Shown here piece by piece: positions 10,151-21,300 of a DNA stretch of 64,000 nucleotides. The DNA is from Phorcus lineatus (lineage: Eukaryota; Mollusca; Gastropoda; Trochida; Trochidae), in NCBI GenBank assembly GCA_921293015.1, contig OV121095.1, positions 33,887,484 to 33,951,483 on the forward strand, given 5' to 3'. Made by a program: the position numbers and the translations under genes. The notes below the pieces were generated by a model that did not search any database, was not told where the DNA came from, and saw only the letters and a list, made by a program, of their open reading frames with translations. The first letter of the stretch is position 1. Every line of letters begins with the position of its first letter.

Positions 10151-12327
10151 TTGGAAATTCTTTTTGTCTTCAACCTTTCTGCTTAATGTGACCAGCAATT
10201 CAGGGGTACTGATGAAGGATAAAGATTAAGAGTGTGTAAGCCAAAGACTATAAGAAATATGTTTGAAATGAGTGACATTCCTCATGTGGTGTTTTGCCAT
10301 TACATCGGCAGATTTTAACTAAAATGTACCTAGTCGCCAACCAAATCCAAATCGGCTACATGCAGCAATTTGTAACTTTGACGTGAAAGATAGCATCGAC
10401 CAATAAATCTTCAATGGGTTGTGGTCAAATTATCTGTACTGATTATTGGGAGGAGGATGGGTGAGTGGCAATCCCAATGACACCCTCCCCCCCGTGAAAT
10501 CGTAATTCCCAAAGACCTCCTAGATACCTAGTTATGAAAGCCCCCCTTCCCCCCCCCCCCCCCCCTCCCTCCCCCTACCCTCCTCCACCTTCTTGTAATT
10601 GTATGATTTTGTAAATCATACTCTGGTTGAATTATTTTCCTCTTTGAGTGTATTTCAAGGTCAATCATGTATTGCGATGTTTCGGATGCTGATGTATTTT
10701 CAAGTTTAGATGGTTGCTTTGGCTGTGCGGACTGTGGGCAATTTTGATGACATTGAGGTTATTTTCCAGGTCATAGCAAGAGATTGTGCAATATCTGTTA
10801 TATAAATTTTAATTTCAAATCATTGTAAGAATGATAATCTACAGGGCCCGTGACTCTATTTTAGTTGTAAATGTTTGTTACCAAATAATATATCATTTAT
10901 TGTTTATGAAATTATGTGGACCTGCTTTAAATATTCCAACAAAGTCGAATTACTTTTATTATAGTAATCACAATCATAATCATGTTTCTATTATTAAGCA
11001 AAGGCATTTACAATCCACCAGAATCAGACGATCAAAAAAAATATTTCACATGTATGATTTTTCATTTTTCTGTCAGTCATGTAAGAAATATGTGCACAAG
11101 GCACAGGAGAGGGAACCTTAATCCTGCTGATAACAGGAACACACATACGCTCAGTATGAATCCTCTCCGATTGCTTTCATTTCAATCAATCAGGTTTCTT
11201 AATTTCTAGCACAGAGTGGTCCACTAGTAACAAAGGTTAGGAGGGAACAAATAACTTGAAAAACTTCTGTGGGGAGAAAATGCATTTGTGGATAGCATTT
11301 GATAAGATTAGGTTAAATGTTATTGCAGTTTATGTATGCCTTAAGTTTTCACATGTTAACATGAATGCATTTAATCACTTAAGTCATTTTAACATTGTTT
11401 TGTATGTCCAATTTGATCTGTTGTGTAAGATTTTATTTGTTTCGTTAAACTTTCATTTGTTATGCCATGCGTACAATAATCTCATAAGGATTAAATCTTA
11501 CATGTCTTCATTTGATGTGTCCTGTTTTACTTTTGAGGCTTATTAAGACTTATATTCCTAAATGCGGTGATCACACTTCAAGCCAGTCTTTATCTCATTT
11601 GAACAACCAGCTCTGTATGATTAAGCTTTGTAAGCCTAAATAATGCATAGACAGGAGGGCCTTATAAACGTTCACAAAGCTCTCCCAGCACCTGCCATGT
11701 CCCTCTTCAAGTATCTTATTTTCAACCCTGAGAGGTGAAAGTTAGAGTGTGACATGACTTACTCTTTTGAACATAACTCCAAATGGTATATCAATCTACA
11801 AATGGCCAAAAGGCGGGGTCAAAGCAAAAGCAAAACTTAAAGCACACTTAACCCAACGGTTATACCATTGTACCACAGCGCCTGAGCTGAATGAGCAGGG
11901 CTTTTAAAATCTTCTTGAACCTTTTGCCTACGTTCTTAAAGCGAAATTTGAAGGACGCCTCTTTTGCGTTTTTTTATGGAGGTTAGGCTATCTATAACTA
12001 AATGCCAATGATAAGTTTTGTATATATGATAGAGACTAACCCCTCTCTCAGGCCTCCTCCTTAATGCTCCTTCATCACGCCTTGGTGTCTGCCAACCACC
12101 TTTATTTGATTGGTAGTATTGCGCATCAGTTATCCTTTCAGGGGTTATTTCAAATGACAAGGTTGTTATGTCAAGGTATTCATGTTTAACACGATTGGGG
12201 ATTCAGCTATGTTAAACCCATTTCCAATTGCCCTGGGACAGGAAGAAAGCTTCATAAATAAGATATAAAAAGTGTAAGTTTTTGTTGCCTGTCAACTCAT
12301 TATCATTGACGTATGCTCTCTTCCTCT
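10151..12327. other. 3' flank and intergenic sequence
   Basis: No gene seen. A poly(A) signal AATAAA lies at 10402-10407 and could end the upstream gene. A pyrimidine run with a nearly pure C tract lies at about 10,540-10,580. A short tRNA-like remnant (minus-strand GGTACAATGGTATAAC type) is possible near 11,850-11,890. Open frames here have no domain-like composition. Confidence 0.5.
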
Positions 12328-12613
12328 GTTCGTTTGGCTTCGGATCAAGAGGTCCTTTGTTCGAATCCCGCCAGGGGCTCGGCAACTTTGTCTGCAGTAG
12401 AGAACTGTTCTACACGCAATCAGGTTTGGGTGCAATGCTACAATGAATTTCAGTACAATACCACCCATAGTTCGCTAGCTCCAGCCGATGCTCGCAAGTT
12501 CCACCACAATGCATAGCCAAAATGGTGTTGCGGGCTATCTCCCTGCAATAATATTAGCAGCCGCGATATAAGTGAAATACTCTTGAAAGCGGCGTTAAAC
12601 CACATATCACCTC
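12328..12613 (+). mobile_element. tRNA-type SINE, head-truncated copy
   Basis: The body matches the intact copy at 13515: B box GTTCGAATCC, then CGGCAACTTTGTCTGCAGTA, AGAGAACTGTTC, CCAGCCGATGCTCG, CCGCGATATAAGTGAAA and the tail GCGGCGTTAAAC. The A-box half of the tRNA head is missing or degraded. Confidence 0.85.
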
Positions 12614-12807
12614 TCCCTCTGTTTTAAAACTTGTTTTGAAATTGGAATAGTCAGAAAATGGACATTATTGATGTCTCCGAAGCTTATGCTGCTGAACTGT
12701 ATCAAGTTGATGTCTTTCAAGTGACTGCCTTCATGATCAGAACTTCATAAATTGCTCGTAACATTATGTCCTGAATTCGATCATGATCAAAGAAGACGTT
12801 ATTACCA

Positions 12808-13284
12808 TTAAAGAGCCACTCCGTGTGTTGTTGGAGTCATATATGCCAAACTTAATCAATGGTGTCATTTCATCGCGAAGTATCGACTGCTACCAAAAAG
12901 ACACATTTTAGAGCTTGTTTGTTTTTATCGGTGACAATATGAAGATAGAACGTCGCAATTATGATCGAAAACCGGACAGTGGCGCGCGTCAAATAGTCAA
13001 ACGTAATTTTGGAGACTTATCTAAAACAGCCAGGAGGGCAGTTAGGAGTTGATAGTGTTTGTTAGGTTATTTAACTAGTATCCATGTATATTGGACGTGA
13101 TATCTACACCTCTGTGCATTTATAAGGCTGTTTTTAGATTTTCATGGAAAACCAGTATTTGTCATATTTATGTATTTTGGACATGAAAAGTTAGGATGTT
13201 TTTATTTTATATCACCATATATGACATTTAGGTTCGTATCAAAGGTAAATAATATGTTATGAAAATCATGGAGTGGCTCTTTAA
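12808..13284 (+). mobile_element. TTAA-flanked MITE (family M1), full-length copy
   Basis: The ends are TTAA-AGAGCCACTCCG and a mirrored GGAGTGGCTCT-TTAA, so the inverted repeat AGAGCCACTC is bounded by a TTAA target-site duplication. Length is about 477 bp with no coding capacity. Internal landmarks are GGCGCGCGTCAAATAGTCAA and ACTAGTATCCATGTATATTG. TTAA targeting fits piggyBac-like or Kolobok-like transposases acting in trans. Confidence 0.85.
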
Positions 13285-13318
13285 ACGGTTTATAAATTGG
13301 AGGAAACATTACTCCTCG

Positions 13319-13412
13319 GTTTTCTGCTGTCAGAAGAACCTAAAGGTCGGGACAGCAAAAAACCTCCTCGGGGTTTATCCCTCCCTTCAGGTTCTTCTGA
13401 CAGCAGAAAACC
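13319..13412. repeat. Hairpin with about 22-bp arms
   Basis: TTTTCTGCTGTCAGAAGAAC near 13319 is the reverse complement of GTTCTTCTGACAGCAGAAAA ending near 13412, with a GC-rich spacer. It begins shortly after the M1 element. Confidence 0.8.
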
Positions 13413-13514
13413 CCAGAGGCATGTTTCCTCCTTCACGGAAAGCCTAACTTAATTCGAATATGCTGTCTGCACTTTTAGTCTTCTTTACTCAGCACACTTG
13501 CCTTGTTTAGAAAC

Positions 13515-13830
13515 GGGGGCGGGATAGCGCAGTGGTTAGCGCGTTCGGCTTCGGATCAGGACGTCCGTGGTTCGAATCCCGCCAGGGGCTTGGCAACTTT
13601 GTCTGCAGTAGAGAACTGTTCTACACGCAGTCAGGCTTGGGTGCAATGCTACACTGAAATTCAGCGCAGTACCACCCATGGTTCGCTAGTTCCAGCCGAT
13701 GCTCGAAGGTTTCACCGCAATGCATAGCCACAATAGTGTTGCCGGCTTTCTCCCTGCAATAATACTACCTGCCGCGATATAAGTGAAAGAATCTTGAAAG
13801 CGGCGTTAAACACCAACTCACCTCACCTCA
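13515..13830 (+). mobile_element. tRNA-type SINE, complete copy with 14-bp target-site duplication
   Basis: The head GGGCGGGATAGCGCAGTGGT carries an A box, and GGTTCGAATCCC is the B box (internal RNA polymerase III promoter). The body ends GCGGCGTTAAACACCAACTC followed by CACCT repeats. The 14 bases CCTTGTTTAGAAAC flank it exactly on both sides (13501-13514 and 13831-13844), proving insertion by target-primed reverse transcription. Confidence 0.95.
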
Positions 13831-14356
13831 CCTTGTTTAGAAACAGCATCTTTGCAATCGCCTGTTTGAAGACAAATATACTATCCATGCATGCGATAAA
13901 TATTGTCATTGCCTGAAATAATGCAAGGTAGTTTATGTCGTAATATTTTGCCGCCAGGGGAAACAGCGGAAGCTCGAGAAGAGCTTGTTTAGAGGTTGTG
14001 TAGGAATAAATGACCGAGCTACCTTTGTGGGGAGAGAATATATCAAGACTAGTGTTAGGAATTCTGTTGAAAAGAGAACAGAATTAGACTAGCAAATCAT
14101 GTAACGTCAAAGCCAGTACCATTTGATGATCTTTGATTTGATGCAAAAATATTCCAAGCTTCTGAAATTTCCCCCCCTCGTATTCATATCTTTGATCGCC
14201 GATTATTTACTTTCAATATTTGATTACCGACGTATGGTTGGAATACAAGTCTCAAACGTTGTAAAATCTTGAATTTGATAGATCAAGGTAATTAGAAATG
14301 TTGAATGTCTGAAGAGCTCAAACCAGTAATATCGTCATAACACATTAGGTAGTCTG

Positions 14357-15005
14357 TTCAGAGGTAACATGGAAAAATCTTCAGAAACGTAAAAAGTGTG
14401 CGCATAAACAATACTAGTGATTTAAAATAACGAACAATAACATTGTCGCGGATTCGTCTTTCAATTATATCTAAAACGTGAGTTCATTGGTGAAACTACT
14501 TTTGTCTATATTTATCCTTTAAACCTTATTTTGTCATTGTTTGACTCAATGTGTTGATTTTCTGTTGCAGAAATTACCAAATAAACAACCCAAAAATGTC
14601 CCGTCAAAATTATCAGCACAGAATTTATGCTGTCATCATGTTTTTCAACATAATTCACTGCGAAACACTTGTAACATTCGGGTTTTGTAATCGAGGTGCT
14701 AAGAGCGGCAAAACAATCGCATTGACCCGCAATTCGAAGAGCTGTGCCAGAACTTTTTTGATTGGCTGATGTTCGGTCCTGCTCGACACGGAATAGACCT
14801 GTAATTCGCTAGATGTAATAAGGGACTTCGGGACGTATTATATTACAGCTAGTTTTAACTAGATTGGTTCAGAGGTAACATGGAAAAATCTTTAGAAACG
14901 TAAAAAGTGTGCGCATCAAAAATATCTAATGATTTAAAATAACGAACAATAACATTGACGCGGATTCGTCTTTCAATTATAATCAAAACGTGAGTTCATT
15001 GGTGA
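14357..15005 (+). repeat. Pair of direct repeats, about 135 bp each
   Basis: Two near-identical blocks at about 14357-14490 and 14871-15005 begin AGAGGTAACATGGAAAAATC and end ACGTGAGTTCATTGGTGAA. They flank about 380 bp of unrelated sequence. This could be a local duplication or the ends of a degraded element. Confidence 0.75.
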
Positions 15006-15145
15006 ATTTTCAAAAAATTATTTTATTCGCCAGAATTCTTACGTACGAAAGCATTCATTTCAATGAACAATAAAATAGGGAGGTATTAATTAATGTCTTT
15101 CTTCATAAAATCTAATAAGATATGATTGTCTCATGGGCTGTTGAT

Positions 15146-15327
15146 CAGTCTGATTAAAATCGACCGTGTTCTGAGGAATAAAAATTTCAAAATATTGACT
15201 CTACCGAGATTCGAACTCTATCTGTCTAGGCTATCCCCTCTACAAGGTTGTGGAGTGGAAAGCCCCCCGCTAGAGTCATTTAAAATAAACTTATATTCCT
15301 CGGAACACGGTAGAGTTTAATCAGACT
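15146..15327. mobile_element. Short inverted-repeat element (family M2) with 11-bp target duplication
   Basis: CAGTCTGATTAAAAT..GACCGTGTTC at the left mirrors GAACACGG..TTTAATCAGACT at the right. GGGCTGTTGAT occurs directly outside both ends (15135-15145 and 15328-15338). The interior contains a minus-strand tRNA-like B box (ATTCGAACTC). Confidence 0.8.
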
Positions 15328-15583
15328 GGGCTGTTGATTATTTGTCTGAATAAATGAACTCAATCACCAAAGATAACAAAACGCTATCCACAGCCAAAAA
15401 TTTAATTGAATACATAAGGGGTATACGTTGAAATAAATAATCTAGTTATCCATTAATCGCAAGGACTATAGATAGCAGTCACTTTTCACCTGCAAATAGA
15501 ATGAAATGCAAAAATTAGAACCAAGTGTCAGAGGAAATCATAAGAGGAAGTCTTTGTGTCTTATTCTGAGACAGCGGGTTATT

Positions 15584-15983
15584 AGTCTGATTAAAATTGA
15601 CCGTGTTCCGTGATTGAAATTATACTCTACCGGGATTCGAGCTCGTTCTCTAGGATTTTACTCCTCACAACAACGGTCTAAGAGTAGCCCTATTACCCGC
15701 ATGTTCTGACGCAATCTAAGCTAGCCAATCGCAATCACTCCGGTGATATCCTGAATCATTCGTTCAACTTGATCGCCACCATCCATCTTTATAACGCGAT
15801 GATGCGATTGATCGTCTAATGACTAGGTTTTGACTGCGTAAAACTGGTGTCAGAACACTCGAGTGATGAGACTGTTTTCAGACCAGTTTAGAGAGAAAAC
15901 CCCTTTGGAACGAGTTCGAATCCCGGAAGAGTCAAATCTTAAAAACTTTTAATCGTCGGAACACAGTCGGTTAAAATCAGACT
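15584..15983. mobile_element. Inverted-repeat element (family M2), 400-bp copy with tRNA-like ends
   Basis: AGTCTGATTAAAATTGACCG mirrors CGGTTAAAATCAGACT at the other end. Inside each end sits a tRNA-like block, CCGGGATTCGAGCTCG at the left and its inverse GAGTTCGAATCCCGG at the right. The element therefore looks like two tRNA-derived units head to head. No clear target duplication was found. Confidence 0.75.
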
Positions 15984-16047
15984 GTCTGTTTTTCACTTTA
16001 CACCTTTAAAAATTATGCATTATCTGAACATTCAAAGACCGTCATTG

Positions 16048-16527
16048 TTAAAGAGCCACTCCGTGAGTTGTTGAAGTCATATATGCCAAACTTAATCAAT
16101 GGTGTCATTTGATCGCGAACTATCCACTGTTACCAAAATAGACACATTTTAAAGCTTGTTGTTTTTTACAGTGACAATATGAAAGTTGAACGTCGCAATT
16201 ATGATCGAAAACTGGACAGTGGCGCGCGTCAATTAGTAAAACGTAATTTTGGAGACTTATCTAAAACAGCCAGGAGGGCAGTTAGGAGTTGATAGTGTGT
16301 GTTAGGTTATATAACTAGTATCCATGTATATTGGACGTGATATATATACACCTCTGTTTATTCATAATGCTGTTTTTTAGATTTTCATGGAAAATCAGGA
16401 TTTGTCATATATATGTCTTTTGGACATGAAAGGTTAAGATGTTTTGATTTTTTATCACCACATATGACATTTAGTCTCCTATCAAAGGTAAATAATATGT
16501 TATGAACATCACTGAGTGGCTCTTTAA
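16048..16527 (+). mobile_element. TTAA-flanked MITE M1, second full copy
   Basis: Same ends (TTAA-AGAGCCACTCCGTG and GAGTGGCTCT-TTAA), length and landmarks as the 12808 copy, with modest divergence. Same orientation. Confidence 0.85.
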
Positions 16528-17721
16528 GGTCATAATATTCGGTCGATAAGGATAAACAAAGTGTGTTAGACAAAGATTAAAGTCTAAAATTACAAAAGTC
16601 GAACAAATTTTAATAATAATATAATAATCATTTTATAGTAATAACCCAGTTTGTCATTTAAAAACTATCATCTGAATACTTTTAGGAAACAGTAAAACAT
16701 TTTGGTCGAAATGTGGTTAACAATGCTCTCACAGCAAAGTTTAGTCAAAAGTTATTGACCTAACCGAATTACTAGAGGCAAGTACACGAGAACGTCAAGA
16801 ACTCTTACGTAATCTCTGTTACAATAAATGACCTACCTGCACCTACCTGAAGATATAAGAATAAACTCATATTTCTCTTACGCAAAAGCCGTTTAGATTT
16901 ATGTAAAAATATATGATGATCAAATCCCTCCATAATTTCATAATATACATTCGATGATTTTTTTCTTATTTAACAATATTCTTGTAAACGCCTAGCAAAA
17001 TAATTAAAATTTTTAAATTAAGTTTAACTAGATCTTGATTTTTTTTATCACGGTAACTGTAATAACAGCCTATCTGACTTTTGTTGGTGATCATTTTCTG
17101 TGAACACCAAGTATTCTCACCTGTGTCTATTCAATCCTGTCTCAGCGTAAAACGTATACGCTCCCGCTCCGCGCACATAAGTTATATTCGGGTTATATCC
17201 CAGGGTATGTACGTGGTGAAAAAGCGTAACCGTTTTACCCTTAGACAATGGTAATAATTTGTATTTTGTAGACGCATATATATACGCTTTCAAATATGTG
17301 TCAGATTTGCACAGGTTTGCAAATCCAATCATTCTTTGCGAATAAACATGTTTATACATAAATATATTTTTAATAAGGCTATGTATATATTAGCCAAAGA
17401 AACATGTGAGACGTAAATAACACCCATTTGATTATCAAAACGACGAAGCAAGGCTTTGAGGCAGTCGGTTTCTTTTACAATTTGGTTCAACGATCTGGTT
17501 CGATATTTGATAGCCTTATAACTGTCAGACTAAATGTATTGTCGCAATTTTTTCTGCATTTTCTTATTTTCTCTACTTTTAGATATGGAAGCTATTTTTT
17601 GTGTATCCCTATTCATTAATTTTTTAATTTCGTGAGATAACTGAAATATTTACTTAAAACGTGCCACTGGCTAGTACTGTGCCTTTAAATGTGTTCAAAT
17701 GTAATACAAGGGTATTGTTTC
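16528..17721. other. Intergenic, AT-rich
   Basis: No gene, RNA or clear repeat recognised. A further exon of the minus-strand ShK gene could lie here if its last visible exon is spliced at 17744 rather than ending at the stop. Confidence 0.4.
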
Positions 17722-18350
17722 TCAGGAAAACGACATCAACGTACCGCACAGATTACAGAATCGAGGACACACCAAATGGGCAACACTCTCTTCACATATG
17801 TCATTTGGTAGTAAGGCGCACCCGTCGTTCTGTAGCTCATCTACACAACCAGTTGGGTGCGTTGTCGTCATTGTTAGAATATTGCTTTTGGCTGGAAAAG
17901 TAATTGTTGAACTTTGTGTGGCGACCTTTAATGCTGTCATGTCGGTTGGTATCGCTGTGTTTGGCATGGTTGTTTTAGTTGGCGTTGTTGATTCTGAATT
18001 TGGTATGGTTGTTGATGCAGTTGACATGATTGTTGCTGTAGTTGACAGAGTCGTTGCTGTAGTTGACAGAGTTGTTGATGTGGTTGATAGAGTTGTTGAT
18101 GTAGTTGGCATAGTGGATGCTGGAGTTGACATGGTTCTTGCTGTAGTTGACATAGTTGTTGATGTACTTGGCATGGTGGATGCTGTAGTTGACATTGTTG
18201 GTGTTGCAGTTTGCATGATTAATGCCTTAGCTGACATTGTTGTTGGCATGGTCGTATCTGTAGTCGGCATGGTTGTTGTTGAAGTTACCGTCGTTGTTGC
18301 TGTGGTTGGCGTTGTTGGCACAATTGTGGTTGTCAGGCTTTTTGTTCCCC
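17722..18350 (-). CDS. Gene A exon 7: mucin-like Thr-rich stalk and fourth ShK domain
   Basis: It begins after the minus-strand acceptor CAATGTAACAG (phase 1). About 150 residues are Thr/Ser/Pro/Met repeats of the type TTSTTLSTTATT, a strong O-glycosylation substrate. They are followed by an ShK domain whose cysteines read GCVDELQNDGC, LLPNDIC, HLVCPRFCNLC. The frame ends LCGTLMSFS-stop at 17722-17724. A donor-like G|GTACGT at 17744 sits where the other ShK exons splice, so the stop may belong to one isoform only. Confidence 0.85.
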
Positions 18351-21300
18351 CTGTTACATTGAGGATGTCATAAATAATGTTAAGATTAGTAAAGAATTCG
18401 AAATGGTACTGTTGGATATGTGAAGGGAATCTTTTAAATAGACCAACCATAAAGTATCCTCCACTGACTTTTGTATAGAAATGAATTATTTTAAGAAAAG
18501 GGCCGCGATATTGTTTTTTTGCATTTCGGGTGAAAACAGTACTGCAGTTTTACTTAGGAAACACCACTTAAACATTCATTTTTTGAAATAAAATTGAAAA
18601 TAATGTTAAGCCTCATTAGCAATGCCTTGTAATGCCATAGCAAGGATATCCACACTCTCAGCGCTGAATAATCTAATCGTAAAACATGTGAACGTACTTA
18701 AACGTACAAAAGGCATACCTACACATCATGGTACTGACGGGTGTCAAGTATCGATACATATCGTCAATGAGTGACTGAATTGTGAGCGGAACAAAATTGA
18801 AGATTTTGTAAATCTTGGACTGAAACCTACAATAGGAGCATTCATAGATCCTTATGATTAATTGTCTTCATTTTTCTACCTTCCGAGCGTAAGCGAGTGA
18901 AGGCCGGGGCACACAATATACACGGAAAAATAAAAACATGTGGACAAATTATAATACAAGGGACTGAAACGTACATGCAAAAGCCACACCAACATTTCAT
19001 AGTGCTGACATGCCAAGTTTCTTTACATTCCAAGAAAAAGGGACTGAATAATTAGCAAACTTAATAATAAGATCGAAAAAACTGAGGAAATTTGCACAGA
19101 TTATGCAAGTAAGGGACTAAAACATCCCTACCTAATGATTTAACGTGGTAAGATTCTTAATATTCCAACAATAAGTGTGTGAGTTATATATCATGTTTTA
19201 CGGAAATTAAAAAAACCAATTGAACATATTATGAAAAATAGGAACTGAAACATGTAAAGGGGACATCTGCACATACAGTGATATTAAACAATTATTGACT
19301 TCAGGTGAGGTTGATCCAATGATTTATCGACCTTTGACATGTGATATTCACAGAGGTTAAGCCGAGGTGAATATCACATGTCCAAGGTCGATAAATCATT
19401 GGATCAACCGAGTCTGATGTCTATAATTGTTTTATTTTATGAATTAGGTCTTACCAGGAGTACCATTCTTCTGAGATTTCCGGTAGACCGGGATTTTTAA
19501 AATCTATTTTTATCCACCGGAGGTGTTTGGATTGTTATATCAACCTCACGCGACCCACACAGGTTGACATCGCTTGACGTCATTGCTGTCATGTAACCAA
19601 GTAGGCCAATCAGAAAGACGTAAATAATCCATTCATATAATAATATGAGTTATGTCTTCGAATTGGACGCGCTGACCGCTATAACCCCCCTTCACCAACA
19701 ACATCATATAAACTGTTGGTTGACAACGACTTTTTGCACAGAACTTACCACACAAATTACAGAACCTAGGGCATACCGCATGCGCAATGGCATCGTTGCA
19801 AATGTTCGGTAAAGAGGCGCAACCGTTGTTTTCTACTGTATCAATACACGGAGCAGTTGTAGGTGTTGTAGTTGTAGTTGAAGTCGTTGTTGTAGTGGTT
19901 GTTGAAAATCTGTTCATGAAGCTTTTGATAACAGTTTGCAATTTCGCAGCTGTGGGACAAAAATAATATAGTTCATTGCGAATTCTGTAATATTAGGTGT
20001 GCAATTGACATTAAATTTCATCATAAAACTTGTTCAATCAAACAAAACTAAATGCCTTGATACTTTACAAAACATTTGTCTGTATTTAAGCGTGTAAAGC
20101 ATTAAAACTATTAAAGAAAGTATAATTTTCGTCAATGTAGATAAATCTAGATAACAGGTTTTGTTTGTATCAACATAATAAAGAGCTGTCAATCACTAGA
20201 TTTGAATTGTTTAAACTGACTTTCAAAAGAAATTTTAGTTAACACATTTGTACGGTCCAAAATTAAGAGACTTGTCCCCCTTAGTTTATGCACAGACATA
20301 ACGCACAGGGCCGAGAGAACTTAAAGAGCCACTACGTGATTTTTATAACATATTATTTACTTTTGATACGAACCTAAATGTCATATGTGGTGATATAAAA
20401 TCCAAACATCTTAACTTTTCATGCCCAAAAGACATACATATGACAAATACTGGTTTTCCATGAAAATCTCAAAACAGCCTTATAAATGCACAGAGGTGAA
20501 GATATCATGTCCAAAATACATGGATACTAGTTATATTACCTAAAAAAACACCATCAACTGCTAACTTCCCTCCCGGCTGTTTTAAATAAGTCTCCAAAAT
20601 TACGTTTGACTATTTGACGCGCGCCACTGTCCGGTTTTCGACCATAATTGCGACGTTCTACCTTCATATTGTCAGTGTAAAAAAAAACCAATAAGCTTAA
20701 AAATGTGTCTGTTTGGTAAAAGTGGATAGTTCGCGATCAAATGACACCATTGATTAAGTTTGGCATATATGACTCCAACAACTCTCGGAGTGGCTCTTTA
20801 AACAACCCCACTTTACCCGCTGTTCGAAATTTGTTGTGAGATTTCAACGTCTTCACAGTGAAAAAGTATCTAACTTTTCTATACAATGTTACCACGGAAC
20901 GGGGATTGCCTTTTAACCCTAGGCCATGTGAGATAACCCTAATAGTTACCACAAAGTCCACAGCTTTGGGGGCACAACTTCACTGCAAGGGAATCTGCGC
21001 AGAACTTTGGACTTGAAAGAGAGGCACACTCGTTGTTTTTCAATATGTCCTTGCAGTACCCCTCGTCTCCGAACTTAGACTCTACGTAGTCACAGAAACC
21101 ACATGTCTTTTGACAAACATGAACCCCTAGATGACCCTGGGAAAAGCGAAGGATCATTATCAAAATTGGCATATAGATAGTTAAAGGAATAAAAAAATGT
21201 AAAGATTGACACTACTGTAAAGTTTTCTAGAATGTCTGACTTCTGAATATCTGAAAATAACTAGTTCAATGCTACTGGTTAAGCACAGAGTTAAGAAACA

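Noticed and set aside
13515-13590. Functional tRNA gene
   Set aside because: A and B boxes are present, but the anticodon and T stems do not pair properly and the sequence continues into a SINE body with target duplications.
17798-18373. 191-codon plus-strand frame of Val-rich repeats
   Set aside because: Antisense of the Thr-rich stalk of gene A; the cysteine-ordered ShK lies on the minus strand with proper splice sites.
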